A DNA stretch of 61,752 nucleotides, taken from contig DASYRG010000047.1 in assembly GCA_036004665.1 (NCBI GenBank), forward strand, positions 1 to 61,752, given 5' to 3'. The notes under the pieces were generated by a model. The model saw only the letters and a list, made by a program, of their open reading frames with translations, had not been told where the DNA came from and made no database searches. This DNA comes from JACQGZ01 sp036004665 (GTDB lineage: Bacteria > Sysuimicrobiota > Sysuimicrobiia > Sysuimicrobiales > Humicultoraceae). Shown here in pieces: positions 44,576 to 53,089 of this stretch (position 1 is the first letter of the stretch; each line of letters opens with the position of its first letter). Both the position numbers and the translations under genes were made by a program.

Positions 44576-45544
44576 TCACACCATGGTGACGATGATCTTG
44601 CCCTTATGATCGCCTGTGCCAAAGTACCGAAAGGCTTCAGGCGGATCGGCGAGCTTGAAGTGCCCGTCAATCACCGGTGCCAGTCTGCCGGCTTCGAACA
44701 GCTCATTCATGTAGGCGAGGTCCTTGTTGGGTTTCAACCTAACGATACGCACGTGCTTGTTGTAAAGCCGCGACATCAACGGACCCAGGACCAGTGCCTG
44801 CAGCAGGCGCGGGGTGCTGCCGCCGACGGTGACATAGGTGCCGTTAGGATTCAGTGCACGTGCGTAGGCAAATGGCGAACGGTTGGTCTTTACATCGAGG
44901 ATCAGGTCATAAGCCTTGCCACCTTTGGTGAAGTCTTCCTTGAGGTAATCAATGACGTGGTCCGCTCCCATGGCACGCAACATGTCCAGTTTGCCGGGCT
45001 TGTCGACCACGGTCACCTCAACGTCGTAGAGTTTGGCCGCCTGCAAGGCGAACGTACCAACGCCCCCGCCTGCCCCGTTCAGGAGCAGCTTTTGGCCGGA
45101 CTGAATCCGGCCCACATCGATGAGACCCTGCACCGCCAGCATGCCCGCTTGCGGGATGGCGGCGGCTTGCTCGAAGGTCATTCCGGCCGGTTTGTGCGAG
45201 AGGCTCGCTTCCGGCGCACAGGCATATTCCGCAAACGCGCCGAAACCGCTCATGCACAAATCGCCGTAGACCTCGTCACCCGGCTGGAACGTTTTGACAT
45301 CGCCGCCCACGGCTTCAACACGCCCAGCAATATCACAGCCAATGATCTGCACCTTCGGCCTGAAGAGACCGTAAAGTATGCGATTTACGAACGGCACGCC
45401 CTGCAGCAACCCCCAGTCCCAATCGTTGACGGACGCGGCATGCACACGAACCAGGACTTCACCGGCTTTCAGCGTGGGTTTTGCTACGTCCCTCAGTTTC
45501 AGGACGTCGGGCGTCCCGTAGTTTTTCATGACAACTGCCTTCAT
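44576..45544 (-). CDS. Zinc-independent MDR-family NAD(P)-dependent oxidoreductase (quinone reductase-like)
   Basis: The product has 322 residues: MKAVVMKNYG...VLKLRDV, the GroES-like domain with GCDIAGRVEAVG, and the cofactor motif LLNGAGGGVGTFALQAAKL near residue 155. Zinc ligands of true alcohol dehydrogenases are absent, so a quinone oxidoreductase-like role is likely. Its codon use is less GC-biased than most neighbours, suggesting more recent acquisition. It is transcribed away from a GGGCCAC/GTGGCCC hairpin at 45558-45577. Confidence 0.9.
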   Translation of the reverse strand: MKAVVMKNYGTPDVLKLRDVAKPTLKAGEVLVRVHAASVNDWDWGLLQGVPFVNRILYGLFRPKVQIIGCDIAGRVEAVGGDVKTFQPGDEVYGDLCMSGFGAFAEYACAPEASLSHKPAGMTFEQAAAIPQAGMLAVQGLIDVGRIQSGQKLLLNGAGGGVGTFALQAAKLYDVEVTVVDKPGKLDMLRAMGADHVIDYLKEDFTKGGKAYDLILDVKTNRSPFAYARALNPNGTYVTVGGSTPRLLQALVLGPLMSRLYNKHVRIVRLKPNKDLAYMNELFEAGRLAPVIDGHFKLADPPEAFRYFGTGDHKGKIIVTMV

Positions 45545-45557
45545 ATGCTGTTTTCGA

Positions 45558-45577
45558 GGGCCACCGTTCAGTGGCCC
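45558..45577. repeat. Inverted repeat upstream of the MDR gene
   Basis: GGGCCAC and GTGGCCC face each other around a 6-base loop, 14 bases before the MDR gene start. It could be an operator or a leader hairpin. The rest of the 45545-45785 gap shows no recognised gene. Confidence 0.4.
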
Positions 45578-45785
45578 CTCACCTGGAAATTGGCCCTCGG
45601 CTGCGGAGGAGTTCGCCTACCTACCCTTGCCCATTGACCGATGGGCCGCTTAGTTGGTTCGGCGAGGATCCTCGTCCAGAGAGCATCCGTTTGCAGGCGT
45701 TTGCAAAAGATACCATCTTCCATCTGTCCGGAGAAGAAAACAACCAGGACGCAGTCTAAGAGCCCCGTGCTGATTGAATCCTGGC

Positions 45786-45832
45786 TGGAGGGCCTGGAGG
45801 GACTCCAACCCCCGACGCCCCGGTTAGAAGTC
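45786..45832. repeat. Diverged third copy of the tRNA-Lys 3' attachment sequence
   Basis: These 47 bases match the element's 47-bp terminal repeat with four substitutions (in the T loop, the anticodon stem and the anticodon-loop flank). The tRNA 5' half is absent. It looks like the scar of an older insertion at the same tRNA gene, 820 bases outside the present left end. Confidence 0.7.
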
Positions 45833-45884
45833 TGAGGACAGTCACCGCTTCAGATCAGGTGCGAGAGGTGGTCTCGGCGATCAC

Positions 45885-46343
45885 CTATGGCCCGGTGATT
45901 TTGACAACCACGTTCACCATATCTCCCGCTCGAGCTGGAGTGCTGCATGCCACGTTGACCAGGTTCGTCGGGCCTCTGGTCGGGGGGTTGGGGTTTCTCA
46001 GCATGCACGAAATCCTGCCATCCTCAGACTCGACCCACATCGTCGCGCTCGACCCTACCAGTGTGGGAGGCAAGCTCTCATTTTCCTCCACCGCCCGGAC
46101 GAGCCCAAGGTCGTAGAAGTACACAGCCCCTTTGCATTCCTCTTGGTATGGATTGCCGGAGATGACCTCACACCAAATCCAGAAGCCCATCGGACCCAGG
46201 GTGCCGCTTGTCTGCCCGACAGGGGGTTGACCGCTGAAGATGACCTGGACAGAGTTCCTCGGAGCGGCAGCCGTGGCGGATACTGGAACCACCGCCATCG
46301 TGGACAGAATGACCAAGACCGCGGTCCAACGCCACCAACTCAT
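45885..46343 (-). CDS. Secreted hypothetical protein
   Basis: The product has 152 residues with a signal peptide (MSWWRWTAVLVILSTMAVV...) and four mature cysteines (WCEVIS, EECKG, ISCML, VACS) that could form two disulfides. The mature part is beta-rich. GGGAGGTG precedes the ATG. It lies between the diverged and the perfect left attachment copies, so it may be a relic of an older island. The family is not recognised. Confidence 0.65.
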   Translation of the reverse strand: MSWWRWTAVLVILSTMAVVPVSATAAAPRNSVQVIFSGQPPVGQTSGTLGPMGFWIWCEVISGNPYQEECKGAVYFYDLGLVRAVEENESLPPTLVGSSATMWVESEDGRISCMLRNPNPPTRGPTNLVNVACSTPARAGDMVNVVVKITGP

Positions 46344-46608
46344 CTCGTTTCACCTCCCGGTGCCGCGGCATGTCAGGCCTCGGTGGTCGAAACGGGTGCG
46401 TCGGTGGAGAGTGTGGGGAGCCGTGGATGAGGTGCGGCGCCGCGGCGCAGCAGACGAATTATCCATGTGACGCGTAACCACCGTGTATCTCCCGTGTATC
46501 TCCGCTCTCCTTGGAAACCGAGAGAGTTCTTTGAATACCAAATGTGTCGGGGCGCCGACGGGTAGCATCCCGGCCCAGAATCACTCGCGCCAGCAATGGA
46601 AGTAAGAA

Positions 46609-46640
46609 GGGACGCAGGCTGAAAACCCGCGTCCCTTTCT
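46609..46640. terminator. Rho-independent terminator-like hairpin
   Basis: GGGACGC pairs with GCGTCCC around a 13-base loop and is followed by TTTCT. It lies 11 bases outside the left att site and would stop transcription entering the element. Confidence 0.6.
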
Positions 46641-46651
46641 GAATTCACACT

Positions 46652-46698
46652 TGGAGGGCCTGGAGGGACTCGAACCCCCGACGCCCGGGTTAAAAGCC
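46652..46698. repeat. Left attachment site (att), 47-bp copy of tRNA-Lys 3' end
   Basis: It is identical to 60951-60997 and contains CCA-complement, acceptor, T arm and anticodon loop, then diverges at 46699. It is a truncated tRNA and not functional. The 270 bases between it and the integrase probably hold the attP arm sites and the int promoter. Confidence 0.9.
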
Positions 46699-46968
46699 TC
46701 TCTTTCCCCCAAAAAGCCCACGTTAATCTGGGCGATTCTGAGCACTTCGTCTGGCGTTCGTCTTTAGATCTTGCTTGGTTAGGGCTTGACACTTGGAAGA
46801 GGCGTTTGGTAGCGTCCCTGCTGGCGGTTTGTGGAAAGACCTGTGGCGCGGACTCCAACGCCGCGCCCGACCTGTCACGGGAGCCTACGCAGAGGTTCCC
46901 CCGCCACCCCCGAAACCGGAAGGCTTCCAGAGCCCTCCGACTGCGCACGATGCAGCGGAGGATTCTCC

Positions 46969-48195
46969 ATGCCTTCACGACGCCGCCGACGCCCTTTCCC
47001 TAAGGGGGCGGGTTGGATGCCAGGGCACCTAGTCCAGAAAGGGCACCGCTGGTATCTCAGGACCTATGTTGGCAAGAGCGAGGATTGCCGTTCGGGCTAC
47101 AAGTGGAGCCAAGGGTTCGCCAGCAAACGTGAGGCTCAAACCTTCCACGAGCAGAGTGCTGTCTATCCGATGTATGGCGCAGGGAGAGGAAGGAACTCCA
47201 GAGGCGAACGCTTCCGCTCTTTCGCTACCCGTTGGCTGAAAGATAGGGAGCGCGAACTCCGGCCGCGGACCACCCAGACGTATGACGGGATGCTGCGACG
47301 GCATGTCCTTCATACAATCGGTTTTGTCCCTCTGCACCGATTCGATAAGAGGCGAATCAAAGAACTCCTAGACCACCTCCAGGAGAAGGGCCTTGGCCAG
47401 ACGAGCCGTCATCACGTTTTCAGGTTGCTACACAAAATGTTCTCCGACGCTGTTGCCGAAGAGTTGATCCTGAAGAACCCCTGTGAGTTCAAGGGGCCAG
47501 GCCGAAGTCACCATCGAGTTCAGGTTCTCACAGAGGCGCAGACCCGCCATGTACTCGCGGAGGCGAAGCGGTCGAACCCGCGCCTCTATCCCCTTCTTTT
47601 GACTGCCGTATCAACGGCCCTCCGGCAGGGGGAACTGCTGGGACTAACCTGGGAGAACGTGGACCTGGAGCGCGGGACCTTGTCGGTCGTGCAGGCTCTC
47701 CAGCGTCTACCTGGAGCCGGATGGACGTTGGTTCCACCAAAGACCGACCGGAGCCGACGCGCTGTTCCGCTCACGCTGGATGTAATTGCGGAACTCCGGA
47801 CCCTCCGGCTGGCGCAGACGAAGGCTCGACTGGCGTACGGCCTCTGCCCGAAGGACCGGGACTGCAAAAAGGCCGATTGCCGACAATGGCACGATGTGGG
47901 GGGGTTCGTCTTTGCCCAGCCAAACGGCAAGCCCGGCCACGGAAACAACATCGTCGGTCGTGCCTTCCGAGGAGTCCTCAAACGGGCGGGCCACCCCCCG
48001 ATGCGGTTGCATGTCTTCGGTCGCCACGCGTACGGTTCGTACCTAAACCGGCAGGGCGTTGACATGGCGACGATCAGTAGCCTCGTGGGGCACAGCAGCA
48101 CTGCCTTCACGTCTGCTGTTTACGTGCACGAACTCCCCGCCGCCAAGCGGGAAGCGGCGCAGATTATTGGCGAGGTGCTCGGAGGTGCCAAGTGA
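46969..48195 (+). CDS. Tyrosine-type site-specific integrase
   Basis: The product has 408 residues: an N-terminal arm-binding region, a SAM-like core-binding domain (about 80-170) and a catalytic domain (about 185-400). Catalytic residues are R219 (TALRQGELLG), K258 (PPKTDRSRR), R352 in VFGRHAYG, H375 (VGHSS) and Y385 (AVYVH). The usual HxxR histidine is displaced (LHVFGR). A Cys/His insert (CPKDRDCKKADCRQWH, about 293-308) could bind zinc. The ATG at 46969 follows GGAGG at 7 bases; the upstream extension is Arg/Pro-rich and not credible. It drives integration at the tRNA-Lys site. Confidence 0.93.
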   Translation: MPSRRRRRPFPKGAGWMPGHLVQKGHRWYLRTYVGKSEDCRSGYKWSQGFASKREAQTFHEQSAVYPMYGAGRGRNSRGERFRSFATRWLKDRERELRPRTTQTYDGMLRRHVLHTIGFVPLHRFDKRRIKELLDHLQEKGLGQTSRHHVFRLLHKMFSDAVAEELILKNPCEFKGPGRSHHRVQVLTEAQTRHVLAEAKRSNPRLYPLLLTAVSTALRQGELLGLTWENVDLERGTLSVVQALQRLPGAGWTLVPPKTDRSRRAVPLTLDVIAELRTLRLAQTKARLAYGLCPKDRDCKKADCRQWHDVGGFVFAQPNGKPGHGNNIVGRAFRGVLKRAGHPPMRLHVFGRHAYGSYLNRQGVDMATISSLVGHSSTAFTSAVYVHELPAAKREAAQIIGEVLGGAK

Positions 48196-48572
48196 TAGCA
48201 CTGGGACGACCGGCGAAGAGAAGCACTGAGAAGGAGAGAAAAGACCAGATGAAGAGGCTGACGGAACGCGAAAGAGCACGGCGGCTCCAAGAACTTTTGG
48301 CGGAAGAGGCAGCCATGCCGGAACGTTGGTGGTGGCTATCTTTCAAGGACCCCGACCTCCCGGACGAAACAGCCTTCCTCGGTGCGGCGGTTGTGGTGGC
48401 GCGGGGAATGCTCGGAGCGGTGCGGGAGTCACATCTCTTAGGCATCAACCCCGGCGGTCAGGTTGCAATATTCGAGATCACTAAAGAAGGAGCCGTCCCC
48501 CCGGCCGAGTCCCGAGAACGGCTCCTCAACCGCGACGACCTCGCCAGGCTCAGAGGCGGGAACCAACACTAG
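48192..48572 (+). CDS. Hypothetical protein, element-encoded
   Basis: The product has 126 residues: a highly charged helix (about 1-45, many Arg/Lys/Glu), then WWWLSFKDPDLPDETAFLGAA and a beta-rich tail (GINPGGQVAIFEI). Such proteins occur in phage and element genomes without assigned role. A GTG overlaps the integrase stop (GTGA), suggesting coupling; ATG 48249 is the alternative. The 173-base gap after it (48573-48745) is AT-richer and probably holds a promoter. Confidence 0.65.
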   Translation: MIALGRPAKRSTEKERKDQMKRLTERERARRLQELLAEEAAMPERWWWLSFKDPDLPDETAFLGAAVVVARGMLGAVRESHLLGINPGGQVAIFEITKEGAVPPAESRERLLNRDDLARLRGGNQH

Positions 48573-48745
48573 CATCGAGTGTTGTCGTAAATGCCGTAGT
48601 GACTTTGGCTGTTGTAAAAGTGTTCAGTTTGTAGGAGAGGGGCAACCACACAAACAACGTCAGCGTAGTAAAAGCGTTGTTGTTTTAGCCATTACCCTTA
48701 TGGAAGAGGCTCTACTAACAATACAACACAGAGGGAAGGGGACAG

Positions 48746-49105
48746 ATGGGACTGCTGAATGACAAGAGACTGCGGGGCAGACTGCACCGCTACGTCAACA
48801 GCCGTGGCCGTGTTTACTCAGCGCTCATGGCCACCAGAGTTGCGAGGGGACTCACCCAAGCGCAACTGGCCGCGGCCGCCGATCTGTCGCAACAAGCCGT
48901 CCACCTCCTCGAACGTGGGCGCCGCCAGGGAACACCGGCGACGAAAGCGAGACTCGCACAGGCGTTGGGCGTCCCCATAGAGACAGTTTTCCCAACGCAA
49001 CCCGTGGCCGTCGTGATGCGGCCCATTTTCCAATTGGAGGACCAGGAACATGAACAGGGCAACGGCAGAACGACTCCACGCGCGGTTCGACCGCGCCGTC
49101 GCTGA
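48746..49105 (+). CDS. XRE-family transcriptional regulator
   Basis: The product has 119 residues with an HTH_XRE domain (about 28-85): RVARGLTQAQLAAAADLSQQA, then VHLLERGRRQGTPATKARLAQALG. It follows AAGGGG before the ATG. It probably controls element genes, as in phage and satellite switches. The last 20 residues run into the overlapping next gene (56-base overlap) and may not be conserved. Confidence 0.87.
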   Translation: MGLLNDKRLRGRLHRYVNSRGRVYSALMATRVARGLTQAQLAAAADLSQQAVHLLERGRRQGTPATKARLAQALGVPIETVFPTQPVAVVMRPIFQLEDQEHEQGNGRTTPRAVRPRRR

Positions 49106-49673
49106 TCTTCGGCGGTATTGCGACCAAGAAGGGCTGGCCATGCCGTGGCCGGTCGGGCTGGCTGGCCCCATCAAAGCCCCCGACGCTCTCCACGTGCAGT
49201 TGCATGCGGGCAATCAGACGCTCGACTACTTGGCCCCTTGGTCAGAGGAGAAGGGCATCGCCGCGGTGGAGGACTGGGAGCCCGCCATCGTCTCGATCAT
49301 CCCGAAAGCCGAGGCCGTTGCTCAACGGATCCGAGAAGCGCAGGCCAAGGCTGCGGCGTCAAAGGAGCGCGTCACCGTCCGAGATGAGACTGCTCAGGCG
49401 GCACAGACCGCAAAACCCGCCAGTGCCTTTGACGTTCGTCTTCCGGAGGAGGTGGCTGCGGACCGAGCGGCCGAGCGAAAGGCGGCGCGGGAGGCGCGAG
49501 ACCGCGAACTTGATGAAGCCATCGCGCGACGCAAGCAGGAGCGCGAAGCCGCGGCCCGTCAGCGAAGTCCTTTCCGCGTGACTCCTGCCCCGGAACCCGC
49601 GAAGTGGAAGACACTCGATGAGGAAGCGGCCCTGGAGCGGAAGCGGTTGCTGAAACGGAGCGACGAGGAGTGA
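49050..49673 (+). CDS. Hypothetical coiled-coil protein
   Basis: The product has 207 residues. The N-terminal third is mixed, with a DALHVQLHAGNQTLDYLAPW segment. From about residue 85 on it is Ala/Glu/Arg-rich and coiled-coil-like (KAAREARDRELDEAIARRKQ). GGAGG precedes the ATG, which lies inside the XRE gene. It is coupled downstream to the 73-residue gene (TGATG). The family is not recognised. Confidence 0.65.
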   Translation: MNRATAERLHARFDRAVADLRRYCDQEGLAMPWPVGLAGPIKAPDALHVQLHAGNQTLDYLAPWSEEKGIAAVEDWEPAIVSIIPKAEAVAQRIREAQAKAAASKERVTVRDETAQAAQTAKPASAFDVRLPEEVAADRAAERKAAREARDRELDEAIARRKQEREAAARQRSPFRVTPAPEPAKWKTLDEEAALERKRLLKRSDEE

Positions 49674-49894
49674 TGGTCACCCTCAAACTGCAAGGCAAAA
49701 CCTTGAGGGCCGAGAGGGCCGAGATCGTCTTCGCGGGTAGCGGTCTCTCACTGGAAATTACAGGCGGCCAAGAGGTCGGCGGTGGCCTGCTCGTCCACAC
49801 GAAGAACACCCAACGCGGTCAACCCGATAGGAGTTACATGCTGCCGTGGGCGGCCGCGTGGCGCGTCACGTTGGACAACCTGGCGAAATCCTAG
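49673..49894 (+). CDS. Small hypothetical beta-rich protein
   Basis: The product has 73 residues (MVTLKLQGKTLRAERAEIVF, then a Trp-rich end AAAWRVTLDNLAKS) predicted as mostly beta. Its ATG overlaps the preceding stop as TGATG behind GAGGAG. It ends just before the structured non-coding region. The function is unknown. Confidence 0.6.
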   Translation: MVTLKLQGKTLRAERAEIVFAGSGLSLEITGGQEVGGGLLVHTKNTQRGQPDRSYMLPWAAAWRVTLDNLAKS

Positions 49895-49904
49895 GACTCA
49901 CGAT

Positions 49905-50294
49905 CTGACGGCCTGCCTGATAACAAACTCAAAAGTCTCGCGAACCTCAGCGGGGAGCGGAGGTGTTGCGGCGAGCAAGGGGGCGAGAGACCCCTCCAAA
50001 ACGCAACACTTCCCTGGCCGTCAGAAAGTTGGTCATGCAAGCTGGGCGGTTGCGGCCCGGGGAGACCTCCCTCCTGGGGCCCGTCGTTGGGCTCCGGGCA
50101 ACCGCGAGCGACCCGCCCAGGAACTCCGGCGGTCCATCCCCGCTGGACAAGGCGGTTGGTGGCCGGGGCTCTTGGACTGGCCCTTCTCCCCCGGCCCTCC
50201 CGCCGAACGACGATGTAATTGGATCTGGCCCGCACCCGCTGCCCGCGGGGTTTGCACGGGGAGCGCTCACCTACCGTGCAAACACCGGGCCAGA
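49905..50294 (+). ncRNA. Candidate structured RNA with successive helices and a three-way junction
   Basis: No credible gene covers these bases, but long perfect helices do. CTGACGGCC (49905) pairs with GGCCGTCAG (50016-50024), enclosing GGAGGTGTTGCG (49959-49970) with CGCAACACTTCC (50002-50013). GGTTGC pairs with GCAACC around 50048-50103, and GGCCGGGG (50161) pairs with CCCCGGCC (50189-50196). At the 3' end TCTGGCCC (50224) pairs with GGGCCAGA (50287-50294) and encloses CCCGC/GCGGG (50235-50249) and GTTTGCACGG/CCGTGCAAAC (50250-50283): a three-way junction. No known class was recognised. It ends 51 bases before the cold-shock-like gene, so it may be a leader or a separate RNA. Confidence 0.5.
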
Positions 50295-50345
50295 ATGAAG
50301 TCCGCTCCGGTCGCAACGAGTCTTGAGTCTGGAGGTCAACTGGAG

Positions 50346-50609
50346 ATGAGCGTTAGGACAGCAATGGGAACAATTGTCCGGTTCGGTGGCAGAGGGTACG
50401 GCTGGATTCGCACCGACGAGGGTCAGGAAGTCTTCTTTCACGCATCCAGCGTGGTAACCATCGGACCAGACGGGAGACCGCTTACACCCTACCCGCGGGA
50501 CAGGTGCCGATTTGTGATCGTGGACGGCGAGCGGGGCTCGGCAGCACGGAACGTCCAACTCTTGGACCTTGCATTGAGCGGAGATGAAAATGAGCATTCT
50601 TCCTCTTGA
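50346..50609 (+). CDS. Cold-shock-domain-like protein
   Basis: The product has 87 residues resembling a CspA OB fold: TIVRFGGRGYGWIRTDEG (RNP1-like, with GYGWI for GYGFI), EVFFHASSV (RNP2-like, VFFH), then a loop and RFVIVDGERGSAARNVQLLD (ending as in Csp AxNV). It should bind single-stranded nucleic acid. GGAGGTC lies before the ATG. It overlaps the primase gene start and may assist its replication. Confidence 0.78.
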   Translation: MSVRTAMGTIVRFGGRGYGWIRTDEGQEVFFHASSVVTIGPDGRPLTPYPRDRCRFVIVDGERGSAARNVQLLDLALSGDENEHSSS

Positions 50610-52650
50610 CCCCCTAACACGAAAGACGAGCAATCTAGATGCTTCCCTCGACTATCTGCGCAAAGGGCTCAGCATCTTTCCGGTCCATGCGCCGGGGATG
50701 GACCTGAGTCTCCTGCCCAAGCACATCCGCTCACGAGTGGATGCGAATAGCCCCAACTACAGCGAGCGGGACGTGGGGAAGGTCCCGCTAGTCAAATGGA
50801 AGCCGTACGAATCCCGTCTTCCCACGGAAACGGAGATCCGGCGCTGGTGGACCCAATGGCCGGGGGCGAACATCGGGCTGGTAACAGGGAAGATCTCGCG
50901 CGTAGTCGTGGTGGACGCTGACTCCCCAGAGGCCATCGCGCTCATTGAGCGGTGGGCCGAGGGCGCCGCGCCGAAAGTCGAAACAGGACGCGGACGGCAC
51001 TACTACTTCACCTATCCAGAGGGTGAGGCCGTTCGCTCCGAGGACATCGAGGTTGAAAGCACCAAACTGGAGGTGCAGAGCGACGGGAATTACGTCCTGC
51101 TGCCGCCGTCCGTCCACCGTTCCGGTCGGGCCTACAGCGGGGACTTCCCGCAGGCTGTCCCGCCGCCTATCCCAGGGCGGCTTCTCCAGGCGCTGAAGTA
51201 CGGCCAGGTTCCCCGCCGATCCATCCCTCAGACGGAGATCGACCGCCTGCTCCGCGGGCCGATACTGGATGGGCAACGTCACGACGCCGCGAAGACACTG
51301 GCCACGCACTTCGTCGCCCTGGGAACGCCGGAGCGCGTGGTGCGCGAGACTCTGCGGGCGTGGGCGCAGACCGCCTGCGCACCTCCTGGCGACGAGGAGC
51401 ACATTGAAAAGATCATCGACTGGGCGTTCGAACAGGAGCGGGTCAATGCACGGAAGGAGACGCCTACCGTCCCGTTCCCCGAGGAGGCATATGTCGGCCT
51501 TGGAGCGGAGTTCGTAGACCTCTTCGCCCCGCACACGAAGGCATCGAGGCAGTTCCTCCTCTTCTCGTTCCTGACGTGCCTGGGGCACCTGGTCGCCGAC
51601 CGTCTTTTGATGCCCTCCGTGGACCCCCAAAGCCCGCGGCTCTACACGATCCTGGTGGGGCCGACTGGCGAGGGCAAATCTACAGCCAAGCGTCTCGCGG
51701 TCGATGTCTTCACCCGGGCCAACACCGAGTTCCCCAACACGATCATGCACGGAACCGGCAGCGGTGAGGGCATCGCCTTGCGCCTGTCCAGCAAGGACGG
51801 TCGGCGCAGGAAAGTCCTCCTGGCCGTCGATGAACTCTCCGGCCTGATCGAAAAGGCGAAGGCGGAGGGGTCAATCCTCCTGCCCGTCCTCTCGACGCTG
51901 TACGAGGATACAGACTTCGACAACGCGACGGTGAAGAGCGGCACGTCCTCAGTCCGCAAGGGCTACCTCACCCTCCTGACCGCGACGACGCCGGTCCGCT
52001 ACGAGACGGTGTGGCGTGCCGAGTTCATCCGGATCGGGTTCACGAACCGGGTCTGGCTTGTCTGGGACACAACGAGCGACCCCGGCCACGCTACGCCCGG
52101 CGAGGTTGACGCGAGGGGACTGGACGCCTTTGTCACGAGGCTACAGGATGCCGTCCTGGACATCTTGGCCGCGCCGCACCAGACGATGGTCCGCATGTCC
52201 CCCCCGGCCAGAGCAGCGTGGGAGTCGTGGTACAAGTCCCGCATGGACGGCTCCGTCTACACGACGCGGCTCGACGTGCAAGGCTGGCGCCTGATGATGC
52301 TCCTGGCCCTCTGCCGGGGGGAGCGGGCCAGGGACGAGTTCGTCGTATCCCAGGACACCATCCGGCGCGTTTGCTTGCTGCTCGACCACCAGTTAGACCT
52401 GCGCCGCCGGTACGACCCCATCGATGCGGATACTTTGATGGCCCAGATGGAGCAACGAATCCGCCGGGTTCTAACGGTCCGAGGGCCCCTGACCAAGCGG
52501 GAACTAATGCGGGCCGTCCATGCCGACCGCGTGGGCCTCTGGATCTTCGGCCAGGCGCTCGACAACCTTTCGAAAGCCGAGGAGGTCGGCTTCGATAGGC
52601 TATCCAAGACCTGGTACCTGCAGCCTGTCACCACGTTTGTCACCACCTAG
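50590..52650 (+). CDS. Replication protein: PrimPol-type primase with DUF3987 helicase-like domain
   Basis: The product has 686 residues. The N-terminal bifunctional primase/polymerase domain (about 15-215) has the DxD pair D109/D111 (VVVVDADSPE), H137 in TGRGRHYYF, and the LEVQSDGNYVLLPPSVH strand. Residues about 300-560 are a DUF3987-type P-loop domain with Walker A GPTGEGKST (about 357-366) and Walker B VLLAVDELSG. The C-terminus is winged-helix-like (GPLTKRELMRAVHADRVG). It likely starts DNA synthesis of the excised element. ATG 50584 or 50590 begin it, behind GCGGAG, within the cold-shock gene end. Confidence 0.9.
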   Translation: MSILPLDPLTRKTSNLDASLDYLRKGLSIFPVHAPGMDLSLLPKHIRSRVDANSPNYSERDVGKVPLVKWKPYESRLPTETEIRRWWTQWPGANIGLVTGKISRVVVVDADSPEAIALIERWAEGAAPKVETGRGRHYYFTYPEGEAVRSEDIEVESTKLEVQSDGNYVLLPPSVHRSGRAYSGDFPQAVPPPIPGRLLQALKYGQVPRRSIPQTEIDRLLRGPILDGQRHDAAKTLATHFVALGTPERVVRETLRAWAQTACAPPGDEEHIEKIIDWAFEQERVNARKETPTVPFPEEAYVGLGAEFVDLFAPHTKASRQFLLFSFLTCLGHLVADRLLMPSVDPQSPRLYTILVGPTGEGKSTAKRLAVDVFTRANTEFPNTIMHGTGSGEGIALRLSSKDGRRRKVLLAVDELSGLIEKAKAEGSILLPVLSTLYEDTDFDNATVKSGTSSVRKGYLTLLTATTPVRYETVWRAEFIRIGFTNRVWLVWDTTSDPGHATPGEVDARGLDAFVTRLQDAVLDILAAPHQTMVRMSPPARAAWESWYKSRMDGSVYTTRLDVQGWRLMMLLALCRGERARDEFVVSQDTIRRVCLLLDHQLDLRRRYDPIDADTLMAQMEQRIRRVLTVRGPLTKRELMRAVHADRVGLWIFGQALDNLSKAEEVGFDRLSKTWYLQPVTTFVTT

Positions 52651-53089
52651 TTTGTGGGCCGAAAACCCAGCATTGGTGCGACGGACGAACGTTTTCTACA
52701 CCTATATGGAGGAGGGGGGGCGTCTTTCTCTCCCCCGCATGGGAAGGTCGCGGGGCTCCAAGCCAGGTTTGGCGCGGTTTTCTGCTCGTTTGGGTGCTGG
52801 TGACAAACTTGGTGACACCCTGAGTCCTTCCGGGGCGCCAAGAATTTTCAGGACCATGCAAGTACCGCTACTCGGCGACGGACCTCCGGCTGGCCTTCCA
52901 GCCGTGGTTCAGTATTGATGAGGCCGCCTTTTCTTGGCAAGTCCCCGATGGCATGGGCTTAAGCATCCTGTGCTCAGTGAGAACGGGTGGGGGGGTTGGT
53001 CAGGCGGAGAACCGAGACGGCAGTTTGTGGCGGGGAACTGATGCATCCGGAAGTTACGCCCAAGCCACTCTGTTCATCACGACCTAAGG
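52651..53089. other. Intergenic region after the primase gene
   Basis: An open but start-less frame (52824-53087) contains WFSIDEAAFSWQVPDGMG and TLFITT; it may be a decayed fragment or the 3' end of a former gene. No hairpin of note. The region separates the primase from the convergent AbiEi-like gene. Confidence 0.35.

Noticed and set aside
46652..46728. Second tRNA-Lys gene at the left end of the element
   Set aside because: Only the 3' half is present; sequence beyond the anticodon loop does not form the acceptor or D arm.
52824..53087. Gene after the primase
   Set aside because: There is no usable start codon or ribosome-binding site near the open frame; noted only as a possible fragment.
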